Shown: one piece after another, positions 1 through 13,232 of the stretch
Layout of the letters: each line of letters starts with the position of its first letter
Numbering within the stretch: position 1 is the first letter of the stretch
Source: Lobosporangium transversale
Lineage: Eukaryota > Mortierellomycota > Mortierellomycetes > Mortierellales > Mortierellaceae
Assembly (NCBI RefSeq): GCF_002105155.1
Contig: NW_019029013.1
Coordinates: forward strand, 310,001 to 374,000
Reading direction: 5' to 3'
Length of the DNA: 64,000 nucleotides
Notes under the pieces: model-generated
The model's input: the letters and a program-made list of their open reading frames with translations, nothing else
Told to the model about the DNA's origin: nothing
Database searches by the model: none
Program-made: the position numbers and the translations under genes

Positions 1-1609
1 GGGCATGTTTGATCTGTTTGCTTTTGTGAAGAACATTTATGAACGTAAATCTTTTGTCGATCGTATGGATTAGGATTACTTCAGGTATAGTTTAAGAAAG
101 AAAGAAAAGAAATAGAATGTCAATCCTTGTTTTTACAATCATCCATAATGTACCATTGCCGAGCAAATCTCTATTTTCGACATCACCAGCGTCACCAGCA
201 CCATCGGGAGAATGATGATTCGATCGGCTAAAAAAAAAAAAAAAAAAAAAAAAAGACGGATACACATGGAGACATGAGGATGATCTGTCGGGGATGATTC
301 CCAATGGCTTTGTACTTTAACCATATGGCCATGTGGTGTGTAGAGTGTGTAGTGCGAAGGGAGGGGCAGAACGGTCCCTGAACAGGGTTATTGGTGATCC
401 ATTCAAATCCTTGGAATGAGAAGGACCAGAAGATCTGACTCCACAAAACAAACAAGCATAATCATATGATTTCTTTTTTCTTTGCTGCATGTAACATTTA
501 CATCCTCCCGTTGAAGTGCTCTTTCTTCTCCGCATTCTTCCTCATTTAGAAATGGCCCCGCAAAAAAAAAACGTTAAAAAAAGAAAGATCTATTACGTGC
601 AAACTGAGTCAAGTGGGGACATGTGAAGGTGTCACCAATGCAATTTCTGTGAGCAAGAACGAAACGCGAACCAGCCCAGAAAAAAAAAAGTGAACACAAA
701 ACATGCCATGACTCCATTCCATGGCATGTTAAAAAACGATTAAAGGGAACCAGTCATGTTCTGTGTCTCTACCAATATCCACCATCTTGTACTGTACATA
801 AATATGTACATGTACATGTTCTATGCTTAGAAAGGGCGAAGCGAAATGGAGATGATTGCGCGCTCTCGTTCACTATTGGATCCTATTACGATTTCAAAAT
901 TAGCCATGTACATGTAACAGATTTTGTCATTCTGTCATAAGTAGTTCTTTGTTCCAACGAACAAAGTTTATACAGTACAAGGAGAGTAGTAAAATGAAAG
1001 AAGATCTCTAATGTTTCTTCTCAGCAATTTACATACTTGCACTCACTAGGGATAAAAAGATGACATCCCAACATTCCGGTTGAGGATCTTACTCGGCTCA
1101 TGTGAGTTATATCGATCAATCTCCGGATACCATGATTTTAATTTTTATTTTTTTTCTATCGGATCATCTTGGGTCTCGAGACGTAGCATTATGAATCTTA
1201 GACAAACCAGCTAGTGCTGAACTGATGGATGAAGACGGACAAGACGAAAAAAATAAGAATAAAAAGAAAGTCAGGGTACATGTGGATGAATGTTTTACAA
1301 TTGTATTACTTTCTTAGTCATAGTTGTCTGTCTGTGAATACGAGGATGAGCCCTTTGTTTTTCTTTAGTGAACCACACCAGTTGTTGCATAACTAAAGTG
1401 GATTTTAATAGTTTCCTTTTGAAGGAAAGCCTTATTTTGTTTTAACAGTTCGATTGGTGTCAATGTCTGCTGATTGTTCAACTTGAGGTGATCTAATAAA
1501 TACTCACACTCTCGACGATTCTTTCTCTCTTCATTTTTATTTCTCACTCTCACTCTCACCCCTACTCTCTCTCAGAACTTTTTTTTGCAACACACTTCTA
1601 AATTCCAAG
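1..1609. other. Intergenic, no gene seen
   Basis: No reading frame with coding character is visible on either strand; the short open frames overlap poly-A or poly-T runs. The stretch holds a 25-nt A run at 230-254, a perfect 11-bp hairpin (arms 700-710 and 720-730, 9-nt loop) and an 8-bp hairpin near 951-970. The last ~100 bases are pyrimidine-rich (CTCTCAC-type), as is common in leaders before fungal start codons. Confidence 0.6.
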
Positions 1610-2749
1610 ATGGCATCCTCAATTCGCACCGCTGCCTCAGCTCTTCCCCGCGTCCCAATGACCCGTATTCCCCTCGTGGTCTTTGCCAACTCCCATGTTA
1701 GCCCTGCAAGTCTTGCCAGCGTCAACGGTGCTCACCCCAGCGCGTTCTCATCCATGACCGCTCACAAGGACACCAAGACTGGTAACACCTGGGTTGACAA
1801 TGCCAAGAAGGTGGTTGAAAAGTTAGAGCAATCTGCTCAGAAACTTGCTGGCACTATGGACAAAACCACACAAAACTATTTGAACGAGGTAAAGCAATTT
1901 GAACATGCGGAAGATGATCTCTGGAAGGATGTGGGACTTGCAGTGAACTCTAAACATGCACATGAGAAGGCGACAGCAGCAAACATGATGCCAAATAGCC
2001 ATTATCCCATAAGTCATAATCAAAGCGGCGGCAAGACCATCAACAACAATGACAGACTAATGACAGAAGACGCGACTTCGTTTGAAGACCCTTTTGTGGA
2101 CCAAATTCAGGCAGATGTGATATATTCGGACTCGAAGGTCAAAAAAGATAGCATTCATCATCAGGAAATGCTCTATAGCCTGCTCGAAGAGCTGAAGGTA
2201 TGGGGATCCCCATCCTCTTTCTTCCCTCTCACGAGCCCTTCATGCGAATATCAATGTGATTGTCTTTTTTTTCCTACCACAGTCTGCAGAAAAGACTCTC
2301 ATCTAAAAATGAAGTGCTGTATGATTCCTTTTACTTTTTACTGGCTGTTGTTAAACAGCAACCAGCAGATGAAGGACACCACTTTTTTCTAATAAGGCTC
2401 AACAACCATTTGCCTTATTGATCACATTGTATTTACCTCTTTAAAAAAAAAAAGAGGAAAAAAAAAATAATTGGAGAGTCCTCTTTATTCCATTCTCCAT
2501 GAAGGGTAGAAAGGACAACAACTAAGATGTCAGAGCACAAAAAAAGAAAAGGACTAACCAATTCTATTCGGCTATTCTTATTTCTTTGACTTCTTTTAGG
2601 CTGACAAGCAGCAGACCAACTTGAGCAAGCATGCCTCAGATGCAATCCGTATGGTTGAGTCTCATAACGTGCTGAAGCAGGACAAAGCTCCCATTCATGC
2701 TATTCGCGATGAAGATCCCAGCCAGAAAGCTACCCATGCTGACAAGTAA
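1610..2749 (+). CDS. Hypothetical protein, 245 aa, two exons
   Basis: I do not recognise the family. Exon 1 is 1610-2197, ending in GAG-CTG-AAG before a GTATGG donor. Exon 2 is 2600-2749, after a TTTTAG acceptor. The join is phase 0 and gives 245 residues. The N-terminal ~30 residues carry Arg, Ser and Ala without acidic residues, as in a mitochondrial presequence (inference). The rest is hydrophilic and helical-looking, with Lys/Glu/Gln-rich segments and no membrane span. The ATG is the first in frame after a pyrimidine-rich leader. Without splicing, exon 1 would run on into low-complexity sequence to 2392, while exon 2 keeps the charged character of exon 1, which supports the intron. The 402-nt intron is long for this window. 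Confidence 0.7.
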
Positions 2750-3139
2750 AAAAAAAAAAAAGAAAGGCAAAGCGCCACATTTTACCCTTCTATCCTCGCA
2801 ACTGTATATACAAAACACATCTATTCTACCTCATTTTTTGAAATAAAAAAAAAAAAAGTGAATGAGGTCAACATCGCGTCAAATTTATCTCAAAGTGCAT
2901 CCTCTGATCACGAGTTGGGCGAGAGCAAGTCAACAGTCACCCTGTGAACTGTTATTATACAAGCTCTAATGAACTACATGTTCTTTTTCACTCCACACTT
3001 CATCATTCATCTCTTTCTCATTTGACAGCAAAAAAGAATTGTAAATACATCGTTGCAAAACTCATTTTATTTTCTTATTTCTTGCAAAAAAAAAAAAAAA
3101 GAAAAGAAAAAGTTGAATACATCGCTACATTCAAAGAAC
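2750..3139. other. Intergenic spacer
   Basis: This 390-base spacer between two + strand genes has A runs just after the upstream stop codon (2748-2761), at 2846-2857 and at 3086-3100. It presumably holds the 3' UTR of one gene and the promoter and leader of the next. Nothing else is seen. Confidence 0.5.
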
Positions 3140-3526
3140 ATGTCCAATTATCCGCCAGAGAAGCAGCAAGGCCCCTATGCCAACATTCCACAGGAAGGTC
3201 AAGGCTATAACAGTAATTACGGCCCACCACCTCCAGATATGAAGACAGGACAGAATTTTACGGGGGCACCCTATTATGGCGCACCAGTACCCATGGGCGA
3301 CGGTGGCGCAACAAGTGCCAGTGCTGGACCAGGGCATTTCTCTGGTGTTCAACCTGGACCACCTACAGAGTTTGTAGACCCAACAGTCCCACGTCCAAAT
3401 GACATCTTGCCTTTGCATCCAGCGATTATCCAACAGCGACAGATTGCAGCATCATTGCCTCCATGTTCAAAAGGAGGATACCATGAACTGAGAACACACC
3501 AGTATGTTTGATGCAGTAGTGGAGGG

Positions 3527-3584
<58 letters not shown>

Positions 3585-3926
3585 ATTGTTTTCCTGATGT
3601 TATTTTAAATGCGCTGTTTCGGGTCTTTTTCTGGACTATCCAAATTTTCTTACACTATTCATCGCTTTTACGTTTTTCATCCATGACCGAGCCGAACGCC
3701 ACCACAGCCCATTTGTATACCATATTTATTAAAAGAAAAACTAACCAAAACAACATGTTTCTTTCTGTTACTTCTTTTTCTCTCTTGTAGTGCTTTAGGG
3801 TTCAATGCTGGAACATTCTTGTCAGTGATTTGCTTCCCGATTGTATGCTGTTGTGTCCGTGATGAAACGGTGTGTATCAAGTGTAATCAAAAGTTCGACA
3901 ACATTGTCCTTCCACGAATTAATTAA
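3140..3926 (+). CDS. BRI3/LITAF-like Cys-rich membrane-associated protein
   Basis: Exon 1 (3140-3501) ends at a GTATGT donor. Exon 2 (3791-3926) follows a TTGTAG acceptor. The join is phase 2 and gives 165 aa. Residues 1-~105 are Pro/Gly/Tyr-rich. The C-terminal ~60 residues contain a Cys, a Gly-Gly-x-His step, a hydrophobic stretch with FP, a CCC cluster and a closing C-x2-C (CIKC). This is the layout of Brain protein I3 and LITAF domains, where two Cys pairs bind zinc beside a membrane-inserted helix; family members act at endosomes and lysosomes. The first Cys pair is not a clear CxxC here (only LPPC), so the zinc site may be atypical. The longer open frame starting at 3053 runs through a poly-A tract and is unlikely to be translated. 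Confidence 0.72.
3529..3579. repeat. (TTA)n microsatellite in an intron
   Basis: About 16 uninterrupted TTA units, followed by a short TATATA stretch, lie in the intron of the BRI3-like gene, just downstream of its donor. Confidence 0.95.
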
Positions 3927-6496
3927 ATAGCTTGTAGACCAAAAAAAAAAAAAAAAAAAAAAAAGGTCTGTTGCATTTAAAAAAAAAAAAAAAATTAAGT
4001 CCGGTAAATGAATATTATACAAGTGTAAAGTGCACAAAATTGACTGTAAAAAAAATCAATTGTGACACTGGATTCATTCTTGTACGACTTTTTGACGATC
4101 AAAAGATCTACAATGCAGCCCCTCCTCATCCAGCCAGCCAGCTTTGACTTTTGTTTAGAAATTCTTTATTTGTTACACTCTTCATAACGGTTCTAAGCAA
4201 ACGACCATCCATACTATTTGATCGTACTATCGAATCTTCACCAGTCTTATTTATCTAAAGTCAAGAAAACCCCTGTTCAGGATCCAAAAAAAAAAAAAAG
4301 ACAAGAGGAATGTGTTAGGATAGATCGATCTTTGTTTGGATCGTTTGGTATTGTGTAATCAATTCCTTTGTCTCTTCATTGTAGCTTTATATAATAGGAT
4401 CAGAAGATAAATTTCTCCTCATCAGTACTGCACAGCAGTATCTGTAGGAAGAACGAAAGTTATAATTTTTTGGTTCCTCATCATTTGTCCCTTTGTAAAA
4501 ATATAAGCAATATATAAGAAAAAAAAAGAGGGGGGGGGAGGAGGAGGAAGGAATGGAAAAGATATAGTGGTGTAATTCTTGACAAACAAACTTACAGGAC
4601 AAGTGGATGCAGATTATCAATGAGAGGATATGTGTTTTTATGATTGGGGAGGAGGAGAAGAAGAAGAGAAAAGGGAGAAAAAGAGAAAGACATTGCAATG
4701 GAATTTATAACCAGGAAAACTTTTTTTCTTCAGACCAAAAACAGTTTTGTTATTGTTTTTAAGCCACCCACCTACTAGGCTTCCCCTCCTTTTCCTTGTC
4801 CTTTCTCCAGTTATGGATCCATAAGATAACTTGGGCGGATCTGCTTGCTGAGGTAGCCATATACAACACCACAATTATCCTTTACGGCTACCACATCTCG
4901 ATGTTGGAAAAACAGAAGCTCCGTTGAAAGTGATACTCCTTTTTCTCTTCTCCATTCACAGCGCTGTACTACGAACGAGGCTGATGCATGACTGATATGT
5001 AGAGTTATGATAGGCAATAAGTAAATAGGTCTATTAGCACATCCAATCGGGCTCGATCATAGGCGAAATAAAGACAAAGAATGGACGAAGCTGTCTGTTT
5101 GCGCCCAATTGTGGTATGCCTTATTCTATCTTTCTTGCTGCTTAAACTCATTCATTATCGTTCGGATATTACCAAGTCGATCGATCAAAGTAGACATTCT
5201 TAATGCCATGAAAAGGCTTTTGGTTAATGCTGAACTGATCACTATCAAACGCCTTACTCTTTAGTCGGTCGTGCTATTAGTACGAATCATTCAAGTCCAT
5301 ACCTGACCTGAGTGTCGCCACACTCTTGTTTGGCCATTACCGCCGGATACAATGCAGAAAGCTCTGAGCTAGGAGACGAAGGATACAGGATTCGGATGGC
5401 AGCCTTATAGACGAGCTTATTCTGCGATATCAGCCGCCATAGCATACCTGAATCCCTGAAAATAGCCACGTCGTTTAAATTTGCCTCTTTCGCTATCTGG
5501 GGAAACCTACTTTGGATTTGCATAATACAACTTGTTGTATATCCGACAGGATGCATAGTAGCTGCTATTGCTATTGATTATCAAGACCGAGATAAATGCA
5601 TACATGTGTCTTGTCAAATTCAATAATGCCTGACAGTGCATTGGAGCATTACAGACAGTGATAGACATAGCCTCAGGTGACGGATATTGGAGATAGTTAA
5701 GGAGCCACTCTAAGCTTACATGTGTACAATATAATCATGCCATGTTGTTCTCTTTAAATATATATGTATATGTATATACATATATATATATATCTATATT
5801 TTTTATATTTTATATTTTCTTGAGCAGTGGTCTGTGGACATTTTCTCCTTTCTCGCTTTCTTATCTTCCGGCACCGCTTCATCAAAAAAAATCCACCAAT
5901 GTTTTTTATTTAATAAATCGGAAACGATGGGTTGCGCACGGACGATCGGTTTTTTGGATTCGGAGCTTCAAAAGCGTTACTTGCTCTCATGTATTGGGTC
6001 TTGTCTTGAGAGCTCCAACGCATCTTTTTTTTTTCCTTCACCATACTACATGTATATGATCTGGACCATAGTCTAATGTTCAAATGCATACCGACAAGAC
6101 ATGTATATAGTATATATATATATATAATATATATACATGAATAACGTTGCAATAAGTATAGATATATACAAGCCTGGGCGTGACGTTCAGGTCATTAAAA
6201 TGACACCTCTCTTTATTGCCTAGCTTATATAATCCATATATGAACCCCATTCGATAAGTAATAAGCCATCCCAGCATATCACATAATTAAGCAATGTGGA
6301 CTACATCCAATTCTCACTCTCAGTCATCATTTACAATAAATATACTGCAAAGACAGGATAAGACATTGAGGAGATTGTTATATGGGGCGGGATTAATGGA
6401 AGATTGTCATGAGCTCTAATAGGTGCTCGGAATCATTGGGTTCCACCCTAATTGATTTTTTTTTTTCTTTTCTTTTTTCTTAACCGACCACAGCAC

Positions 6497-6529
<33 letters not shown>

Positions 6530-9500
6530 GCGGCTGATATAAATGTATATTTGTATACCCATCTTTTCTGATGACACTAATTGACCGGTAGAAGGAGGCC
6601 TCGGCCTTTTTTTTTTATATATATCTGGCCCTGAAAAGAAGAACAAAGTTCATCTACCGATCTCTTAACCCATATCAGAAACGTAAAGATAAAAATATAA
6701 ATGGATAAATCTATAATGGATGAATAACAATCCTCTTTCATTTTTGAATCTATTTGACGGGTACAATTTCGAATCTGATGAAGAATGAGTTGTTTTTTTC
6801 CCTAGTTCGTATATACCATATAATATGTCAATATACCCATCAAGTTTCGTAAAGAAGTAGAGATGTATGACATTCAAATATTGCGATGGATTGAGGATGA
6901 TCTCGCTTGCTGATGATCAAATAAAAGTGTATATCTATATATATATTTATGTATACAGCAATCCCTATCTCTATCTCTATCCTTATCCATGGTGCATCAT
7001 TTGACGAATTCTCAGCGTAGGTTTTTCTTCTTTGTTCCAAGGGTTCCAAGGGTTCCAAAAGAGTAATTTCGTCTTATAAAGTTGCAACTTCGATTCTATT
7101 TAATAACCTAAACTTTAAACTGAAACTATATTTTTTATGGCTCTTTTTTTTTTTTTTTTTTTTTGGTTCTGACGTTAACATGTGCAATTAAAGAGTATAT
7201 TTTGTGTAAATCATCTTTTATTAGTCCTTCGCGTCTAATAACACTAGCAAAAGGGGGGAGAGACAGAGATTTGTTTTTGCGCCAGAAAACACTCTTGTGT
7301 CTTTATTCTTTCATGCTTGATTGCAGAAGCTCATGTACCCTTGTGGCATAATGCAGCTTCCCATCGCGCCTCAATGGCAAAAAAAAAAAAAAAAAAAAAA
7401 AAAAGCGCATCCTATACTTGATATTTCTCCATATGCAAATGCTGTACCCTCAACGACTGCTCACATGCATGTATGCAATAATACAACCTTCTATGTTTTT
7501 CAAGCAGACTTTCTGTAACCATCTGTATCTGTATCTCTGCATAATACAGTAATATACACAACAAATGCTCGTTCGAGAAGCATAAAGGTAAACTTTTTTC
7601 TTATGAAAGTGCTCTCCAATTGATTCCAGATTCGGGATAATCGTGGGAGCGTGGAAAAAAAAAAAAAAAAATTAAAGCATCGTTTTCTTTTCCTTGGACG
7701 CCTTGTTTAGTTCATCCATTTATAATGTGCCTGTACACCAATGTAGAGGAACAAAAAAAAAAAAAAAAAAAAAAAAAACTAACAGGCGATGGTAGAAAGA
7801 ATAAAGACTCTTCATGATTAAAAAGAACATAGAAATGTGACATCAGAATGTCCGTGAACCTCTCCTTAACCTTGGTTGTCCCCCAAACACACACATGGGC
7901 AAACAAGAGTTGAAGAAAGACAAACAACAGAATGAGAGTGAAGTTGAAAAGGTAAACAACAATCATTAATGTATACAGTATAGAGGCTATGTAAGATCAA
8001 AAGAGGATGTAGATTTTGATAAAAAAGAAAAAAGAACTATATATGTATGTCGATGAGAACTTGCCTTGCTGGCCTGTTGGCTCTCAACCTTGGACTTTGT
8101 GGTTTAGTTGCACGCTACCAATTTTGCTCAGATGCGCATCATCCTGGACACACAACAATTGCCTGCATGTAATAAACAAAGAAGCAGAAGATGAAGCACA
8201 AAAAGTGGGGAGGAGAGGATAAAACATTGACGGACGGACACACCAAGATTGCAAGTAGGGGTTGACAAGAGTGAAGAAAACAAGAAAAACCAAATAGAAA
8301 CAGAGAAAAGGCTCATGTCGTACAAACGGACACCCTTTTTTCTCGTGTTGATTGATGATGGGCGATGAAAGAGACAAACTCGTGTTACAAACAAAGTAAA
8401 ATCAATGGATACTCTCTCTTCTTGACAAAAAAAAAACTTGTGAATTGCCTGATAGAAAGTAGGGGTTGAATCGATCTTTGGAAGAAAAAAAAAAATCCTT
8501 TTCAATCATTCTTTCACTCAGCATTGCATCGAATTGTCTGCACTTGATTTGAAGGAGATGAGACGACAAGAACCAAAAAGGAAGAAAGGACTTGTAGGAA
8601 CAAATAGGACATCTTTGATCAAGTAGGGGTAACAAAGCTGATCATACAAATCACTTTGGGATGTGTCCTACAACTATAAATGTATAAACGGAAATTCGAG
8701 GGAATATATTTCTTTACTTCAGCTCCTGCAGGTCGAGAGCCGAACTAAGATAAGAAAAAAAAAATTCAAGCAAGGTAAGCAAGCAAAAGGCCTGAATGGC
8801 TGGAAAGGACGGAGTGAGAATTATGAAGAAGACAGCTGTAAGCATGACACGATCAAGGGTTGTAATATACCGTATATACTTTTTCTCATCTCTTTTTTCT
8901 TTCTCTCTTTCTCTCCATCTCTCAATCTGTTGTTCATTTATTCATTTCATCGGATTGGGAAGCGAAAGGAAAGGAAAGGAAAAAGAAAAGGATGAAAGGA
9001 TGGAAAGGTAAGAACAGGACAGGAGAGGACAGGAAAGCAAGGGGAAAGCAGAGGAAAGGAAAGATTGATATTCCCGAACCCGGATGCAGGCTTTCTACAT
9101 TATCCAAGAATAACTGAAAAAGGATCAACAAAGACTACCGTCGACTGCAATCGTTTTATATATATTTGTACAGTACATGTACGCACGTAGAGATATATTA
9201 TACAAGTAAGCATACGAATATTCAACGAACCCATCGTCAACTCTTTTTTACGCCAGATGGTTTTTTTTACATCTGTTTGGATGTAAAAAGTTTTGAGTTT
9301 TGTGCTGCAATCTGGATCTAAAAAATTGGGTGAAATGGTTCTTTTTTTTAGCAGCTTATATATACACTATATATTTTTATACTTAGTTTTCCACGCGAAT
9401 ATAATGTCCCATCGTGTCATTAAAGGAGGTGGGAAAGAAGGAAGGTGATGGTCTTGACGTTTATACACCCGCCTCTTTCTTTTTTCGTCATGATCATGAC

Positions 9501-10640
9501 AAGGTATTTTTATAACTGAATCTTTTTTTTTTTTTTTTTTTTTTTTTTTGTTTTCTATTCACGAGAACATCGGTGTAAATTCAAAGGACACGACTTTATC
9601 CATTCCAAAACAAATATACACATCGCGTATATTTCAACAGTTGCTGCAACGTGGGTGTCAGCAGTGATCTTTAAGCTTTTTTTTTCCTCTCTTTCTTTAT
9701 TTTCTCATGCGTGATGATGACAAGGAACCCCTCTTTTCATCTCGTCTAACCTTTTTTATATTTTATTTTTTGCCGGCTGTATTACTTCTAAAGCTCGAAA
9801 GTTGTGAAAGTGTGAATGCAGTCTTAGTTCAGTCCAGTCCAGTCTAGTTTTTTTTTTTTATGTGTGTGATTTGCTTCTTAACATTTCCAGTATGTATTAA
9901 GTGTACAGATGACAGGAAGGAAAGTCTACGTCTTGACATATCCGGACTGGTCTAGTAGAAAAAAGAGTTTCCCAAAACAGATAAAAATATTCATGAATGT
10001 TTTTAGTGCCTGACCGGACATTCGAATGCTCGTCTGCTTACAGGCACCGTTTCGTAAGAGAACAAAAGATGTACAAGAGCGAAGGTGAGTTATTCGGACT
10101 TTTTTTTTATATTCTTATATTCATTTCTAATGGAGTGAATACAATTAAAATGTCTTTTATATATATAATTGCACAAACAATAACCCTGTCTTTTACTTGT
10201 AAATCAGAGCGATAGTCTAGCACGGACATGGATAACATTGAATGCGATTGAATAAAAAAGACTGCAGCTTTTCCCTTTCTCCAAATGAAAGGGAAGAGAA
10301 AAGAAAAATTGAGAAGGAGTGTGAGAGGCGGATCACCTCGCATGCTGTCTATCCCAAATTCCGCCCCGAAGTATTGAAAAGGTCAAAGTGATGCATTTGT
10401 TCGAATTCCTTTTTCTTTCTTCTTTTCCATTCAGTCTTCATTCCTTGCTCTTCATTCTTCTTTCTCTCTTCTCTCTTTCTTTCTTTGCTTTTCTCTACCC
10501 CAAACTCTTCGTTCGTGTGTGCGTTTACTTTGTCATCTTTCATACCCTTTTTTCTTTCTTTCTTTTTATTATACATATCTTATTCCTTCGCACGCTTGTC
10601 ATCTACCACTTTACAGATACACGTCAACCATCATACCATC
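3927..10640. other. 6.7-kb gene-poor stretch
   Basis: No gene can be supported on either strand. Open frames are short, overlap A/T runs and show no domain. The stretch holds long homopolymers (3941-3964, 6498-6528, 7144-7164, 7379-7404, 7753-7778, 9523-9549), TA-rich microsatellites (5757-5795, 6106-6135), a purine-rich block of GGAAA units (8966-9064) and a perfect 10-bp hairpin at 9264-9289. The segment around 5100-5560 is less repetitive than its surroundings and has an 89-codon minus-strand frame of unknown nature. The last part is probably the promoter and leader of the zinc-finger gene. Confidence 0.5.
9264..9289. repeat. Perfect 10-bp hairpin
   Basis: TTTTTACATC and GATGTAAAAA face each other across a 6-nt loop in the gene-poor stretch. 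No function can be assigned; it could be chance in AT-rich sequence. Confidence 0.6.
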
Positions 10641-12619
10641 ATGCCTGCTCCAATCCCAACTCCGAACATCAATATTACTTCGACAAATGTCCATTGTGAT
10701 GAACATTCCTCGGCCGCTTCTTCCTTTGGTGCATCTTCACTTCGGAGACAATCCCTGGCCTTGTCCTTCAATTCCTTTCATGCTTCACAACTGCGCCGTT
10801 CTTCTTTCCTTTCCCCTTTTTCATATTCACAGTCGCCTCAATTCTCAGAGTAAGTATTTCTTTGCCTTTTTTTATTTTTTGTTTGTAAATGAACTGTGCA
10901 TTATGAGGTGCATTTTGTGTTATAGTACAAATTGACTGATTTCTCTGTACTTGATTTTTTTTTTTTTTCTTTTTATGCATGTGTCCCCCCCTTTCCCTTG
11001 ATAGCCACAACGCCTTACTTGATTCGTACAGCTCCTCTCCAACCAGAGGTGATGTCTACGAGCGCGATCTAGAAACAAACTATTGCAAAAACTTCTCTTG
11101 CTGCGGCCTCACCCTCGGCGATTTACATGAGCTCTTACAGCACTATGAAGAAGCACATGTGCACTTTGAGGAGGGAGAAGAAGATGACATGTTGGCTGTG
11201 ATGGGTTTTATGGATGATGATGGCTGGTCCACACAATCCGAGTCAGCTCCTAACAGCCCTCAGATGATTAATAATAACAGCAATCACATCAATGCCGCAG
11301 CAGCAGCAACAGTCTCGGCTCTAACAGCATCAACCTATGGTGCCAAAAAGAAGACGAATGGGGTCTCATTATCCGACATTTACTCGGAAGACTCGCTTTT
11401 TATCCCAGACGAAGCCGTCTCTGCCTTCTCAAACTCTATTTTGAGAACAGCCACGCAAGCCAGCTCTACCACTTGTAAGAAGCGAGACCTCGCTGCCTTC
11501 TCCTCTTCATTTGACACACATAGTCCGCTTGCCAAGAAGCCAATCTCGGCACTTCATTCCTCCAAGACCTCCTTCTCCACCAATGCTACCGCTGCCGCTG
11601 CTCTCACTGCTGCCTCACTCATGAGCGATCTCCAGTCTTCGGCAGCCTCCAAGGGCGTCATTGCTGCAACTAGCACAATGGCCGCGTTGGCCAGCCAGGA
11701 TGAGCTCATGAGCTCCGTCACTGGCTACTTGGAACAGGCGATCCAGCGCGGATTGCTTCCTAACTGCGGCGAAGTTGGTTCCCCCAGTTATTTGCTTGCA
11801 GTCGAAGAGTTACTTCGTAAGCGGGACGAGATCGTTAGCATGATGGAGAACATTGGCAGACCCGGTACCGCAGGGGCGGACAAGCCTTATCGATGCAACG
11901 TCAACGGGTGCGACAAGGCCTACAAGAATCCTAACGGCCTCAAGTACCACAATCAGCACGGACATAGTGTTCAGCCTGGATCCACCGAAGATGAAAAGGC
12001 TGGCTCAAAGCCTTATCGCTGTACTTTTATGGACTGCGGCAAGTGTTACAAGAATTTGAATGGTCTCAAATATCACATCGAGCATTCGCATCCCAACCTA
12101 GCGGCTGCTCTCTACGCTAATATCCCTGGCTTTACAAACTTGGAGGGAAGCAATGCCAGCCAGGCTGCCATCACTGCTGCCGCTGCCATTGCCGCAGTCA
12201 AGGGTGATAGCATCATGATGAGTGCTATCAATGCAATTATTGCATCCGCTGCCAATAACGGCAATCGTCCAGTGTCATCCTCGCCCAGCGACCATACCCC
12301 TGATTCCAGTCCTAACACAAGCCCTGTGCTCGGGCCCACCGCCTTTCATGCCACAGAGAATCCCTTCTCCACGGACGTATCCCCAATCGCATCCCCCCTC
12401 CTTTCCCGTGCTACTCTTCCCAACTCGACATTGTCGATCCAAACAACTGTTGGTGGCACTAAGGACGTTCCTCTCAGGTTAGCGGGATTGATGACTCCCT
12501 CGTCACTCTCACCCACTTTGGTGGCTACTCCAAAGTCTCCGCTTAACGGCTCACAGGTTTCGACACTAACGGCTGCACTGGCTGCAGTCGCCGTTGAACA
12601 GCAACGTTCTCTGCAGTAA
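10641..12619 (+). CDS. SFP1-like C2H2 zinc-finger transcription factor
   Basis: Exon 1 (10641-10849) ends at GTAAGT. Exon 2 (11005-12619) follows a TTGATAG acceptor. The phase-2 join gives 607 aa. Around residues 89-120 lies a block reading ETNYCKNFSCCG, then LHELLQHYEEAHV, a signature of the SFP1 family. Two widely spaced C2H2 fingers follow at about 363-391 and 405-432. Both have the KPYRC...C...YKN..GLKYH..H pattern of SFP1 and JAZF1. Ala-rich and Ser/Pro-rich segments, including several Ser-Pro sites, occupy the rest. In yeast this family controls ribosome biogenesis and cell-size genes downstream of TOR; a similar nuclear role here is inferred. A weaker alternative is another SFP1-class regulator. 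The first ATG after a pyrimidine-rich leader was chosen as the start. Confidence 0.88.
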
Positions 12620-13197
12620 CTTTTTTTATTTTTTCCTTATTTTATTTTTTTCTGCTGGTAATATCAGAGTGGAGTAAACAGTTGAGGCGTATCATGCAGC
12701 GTCCCCGCCGTAGAGAGAGGCAAGGTTTACTTGCTGAAGCATCTCTTTGGGTCATCTTGAGGATGACTGGAGAACAAGAATTTTTTTTTATCTGGACATC
12801 CCAGTGCGTCAGGATTAGTCCGATGTATACTTTTTCATGCAATTGTATTTTTTTCATTTCTGTATTTTGTTTGATCCACACGTGTATAATTCCCATCGTT
12901 TCCCCCCCTTCATACAGCTCTCTGGTCTTCTTAGCATTCAATCGTATATAGCCATTTTCTGTTGCTCTTGACTTGAGCTTATTGTTTACTATTATCGAAA
13001 TAAATATATAAATATAAATACACATACAGTACATACAAATATACAATTATTTTTTCCAATGCTGCATGTCTTTTACTGCTTTACGAAACTTGATCGGGTG
13101 GCTTGTTTTGACTAAATACTTGACGAAATTTTTTTTTTTATTTTTCACCATTCGCATCATCGCGACACAGACCACATAACATTCTACTCGCTTTGCA

Positions 13198-13232
<35 letters not shown>

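Noticed and set aside
139-455. Overlapping minus-strand open frames near the left end
   Set aside because: They translate homopolymer T/A runs into poly-Phe and show no domain or splice context.
5287-5556. 89-codon minus-strand frame
   Set aside because: Balanced composition, but no recognisable motif, no supporting neighbouring exon and no clear transposase signature; kept only as a note in the spacer entry.
10388-10935. Alternative frames overlapping the first exon of the zinc-finger gene
   Set aside because: They run through the pyrimidine-rich leader. Only the frame from 10641 joins in phase with the exon carrying the SFP1 signature.
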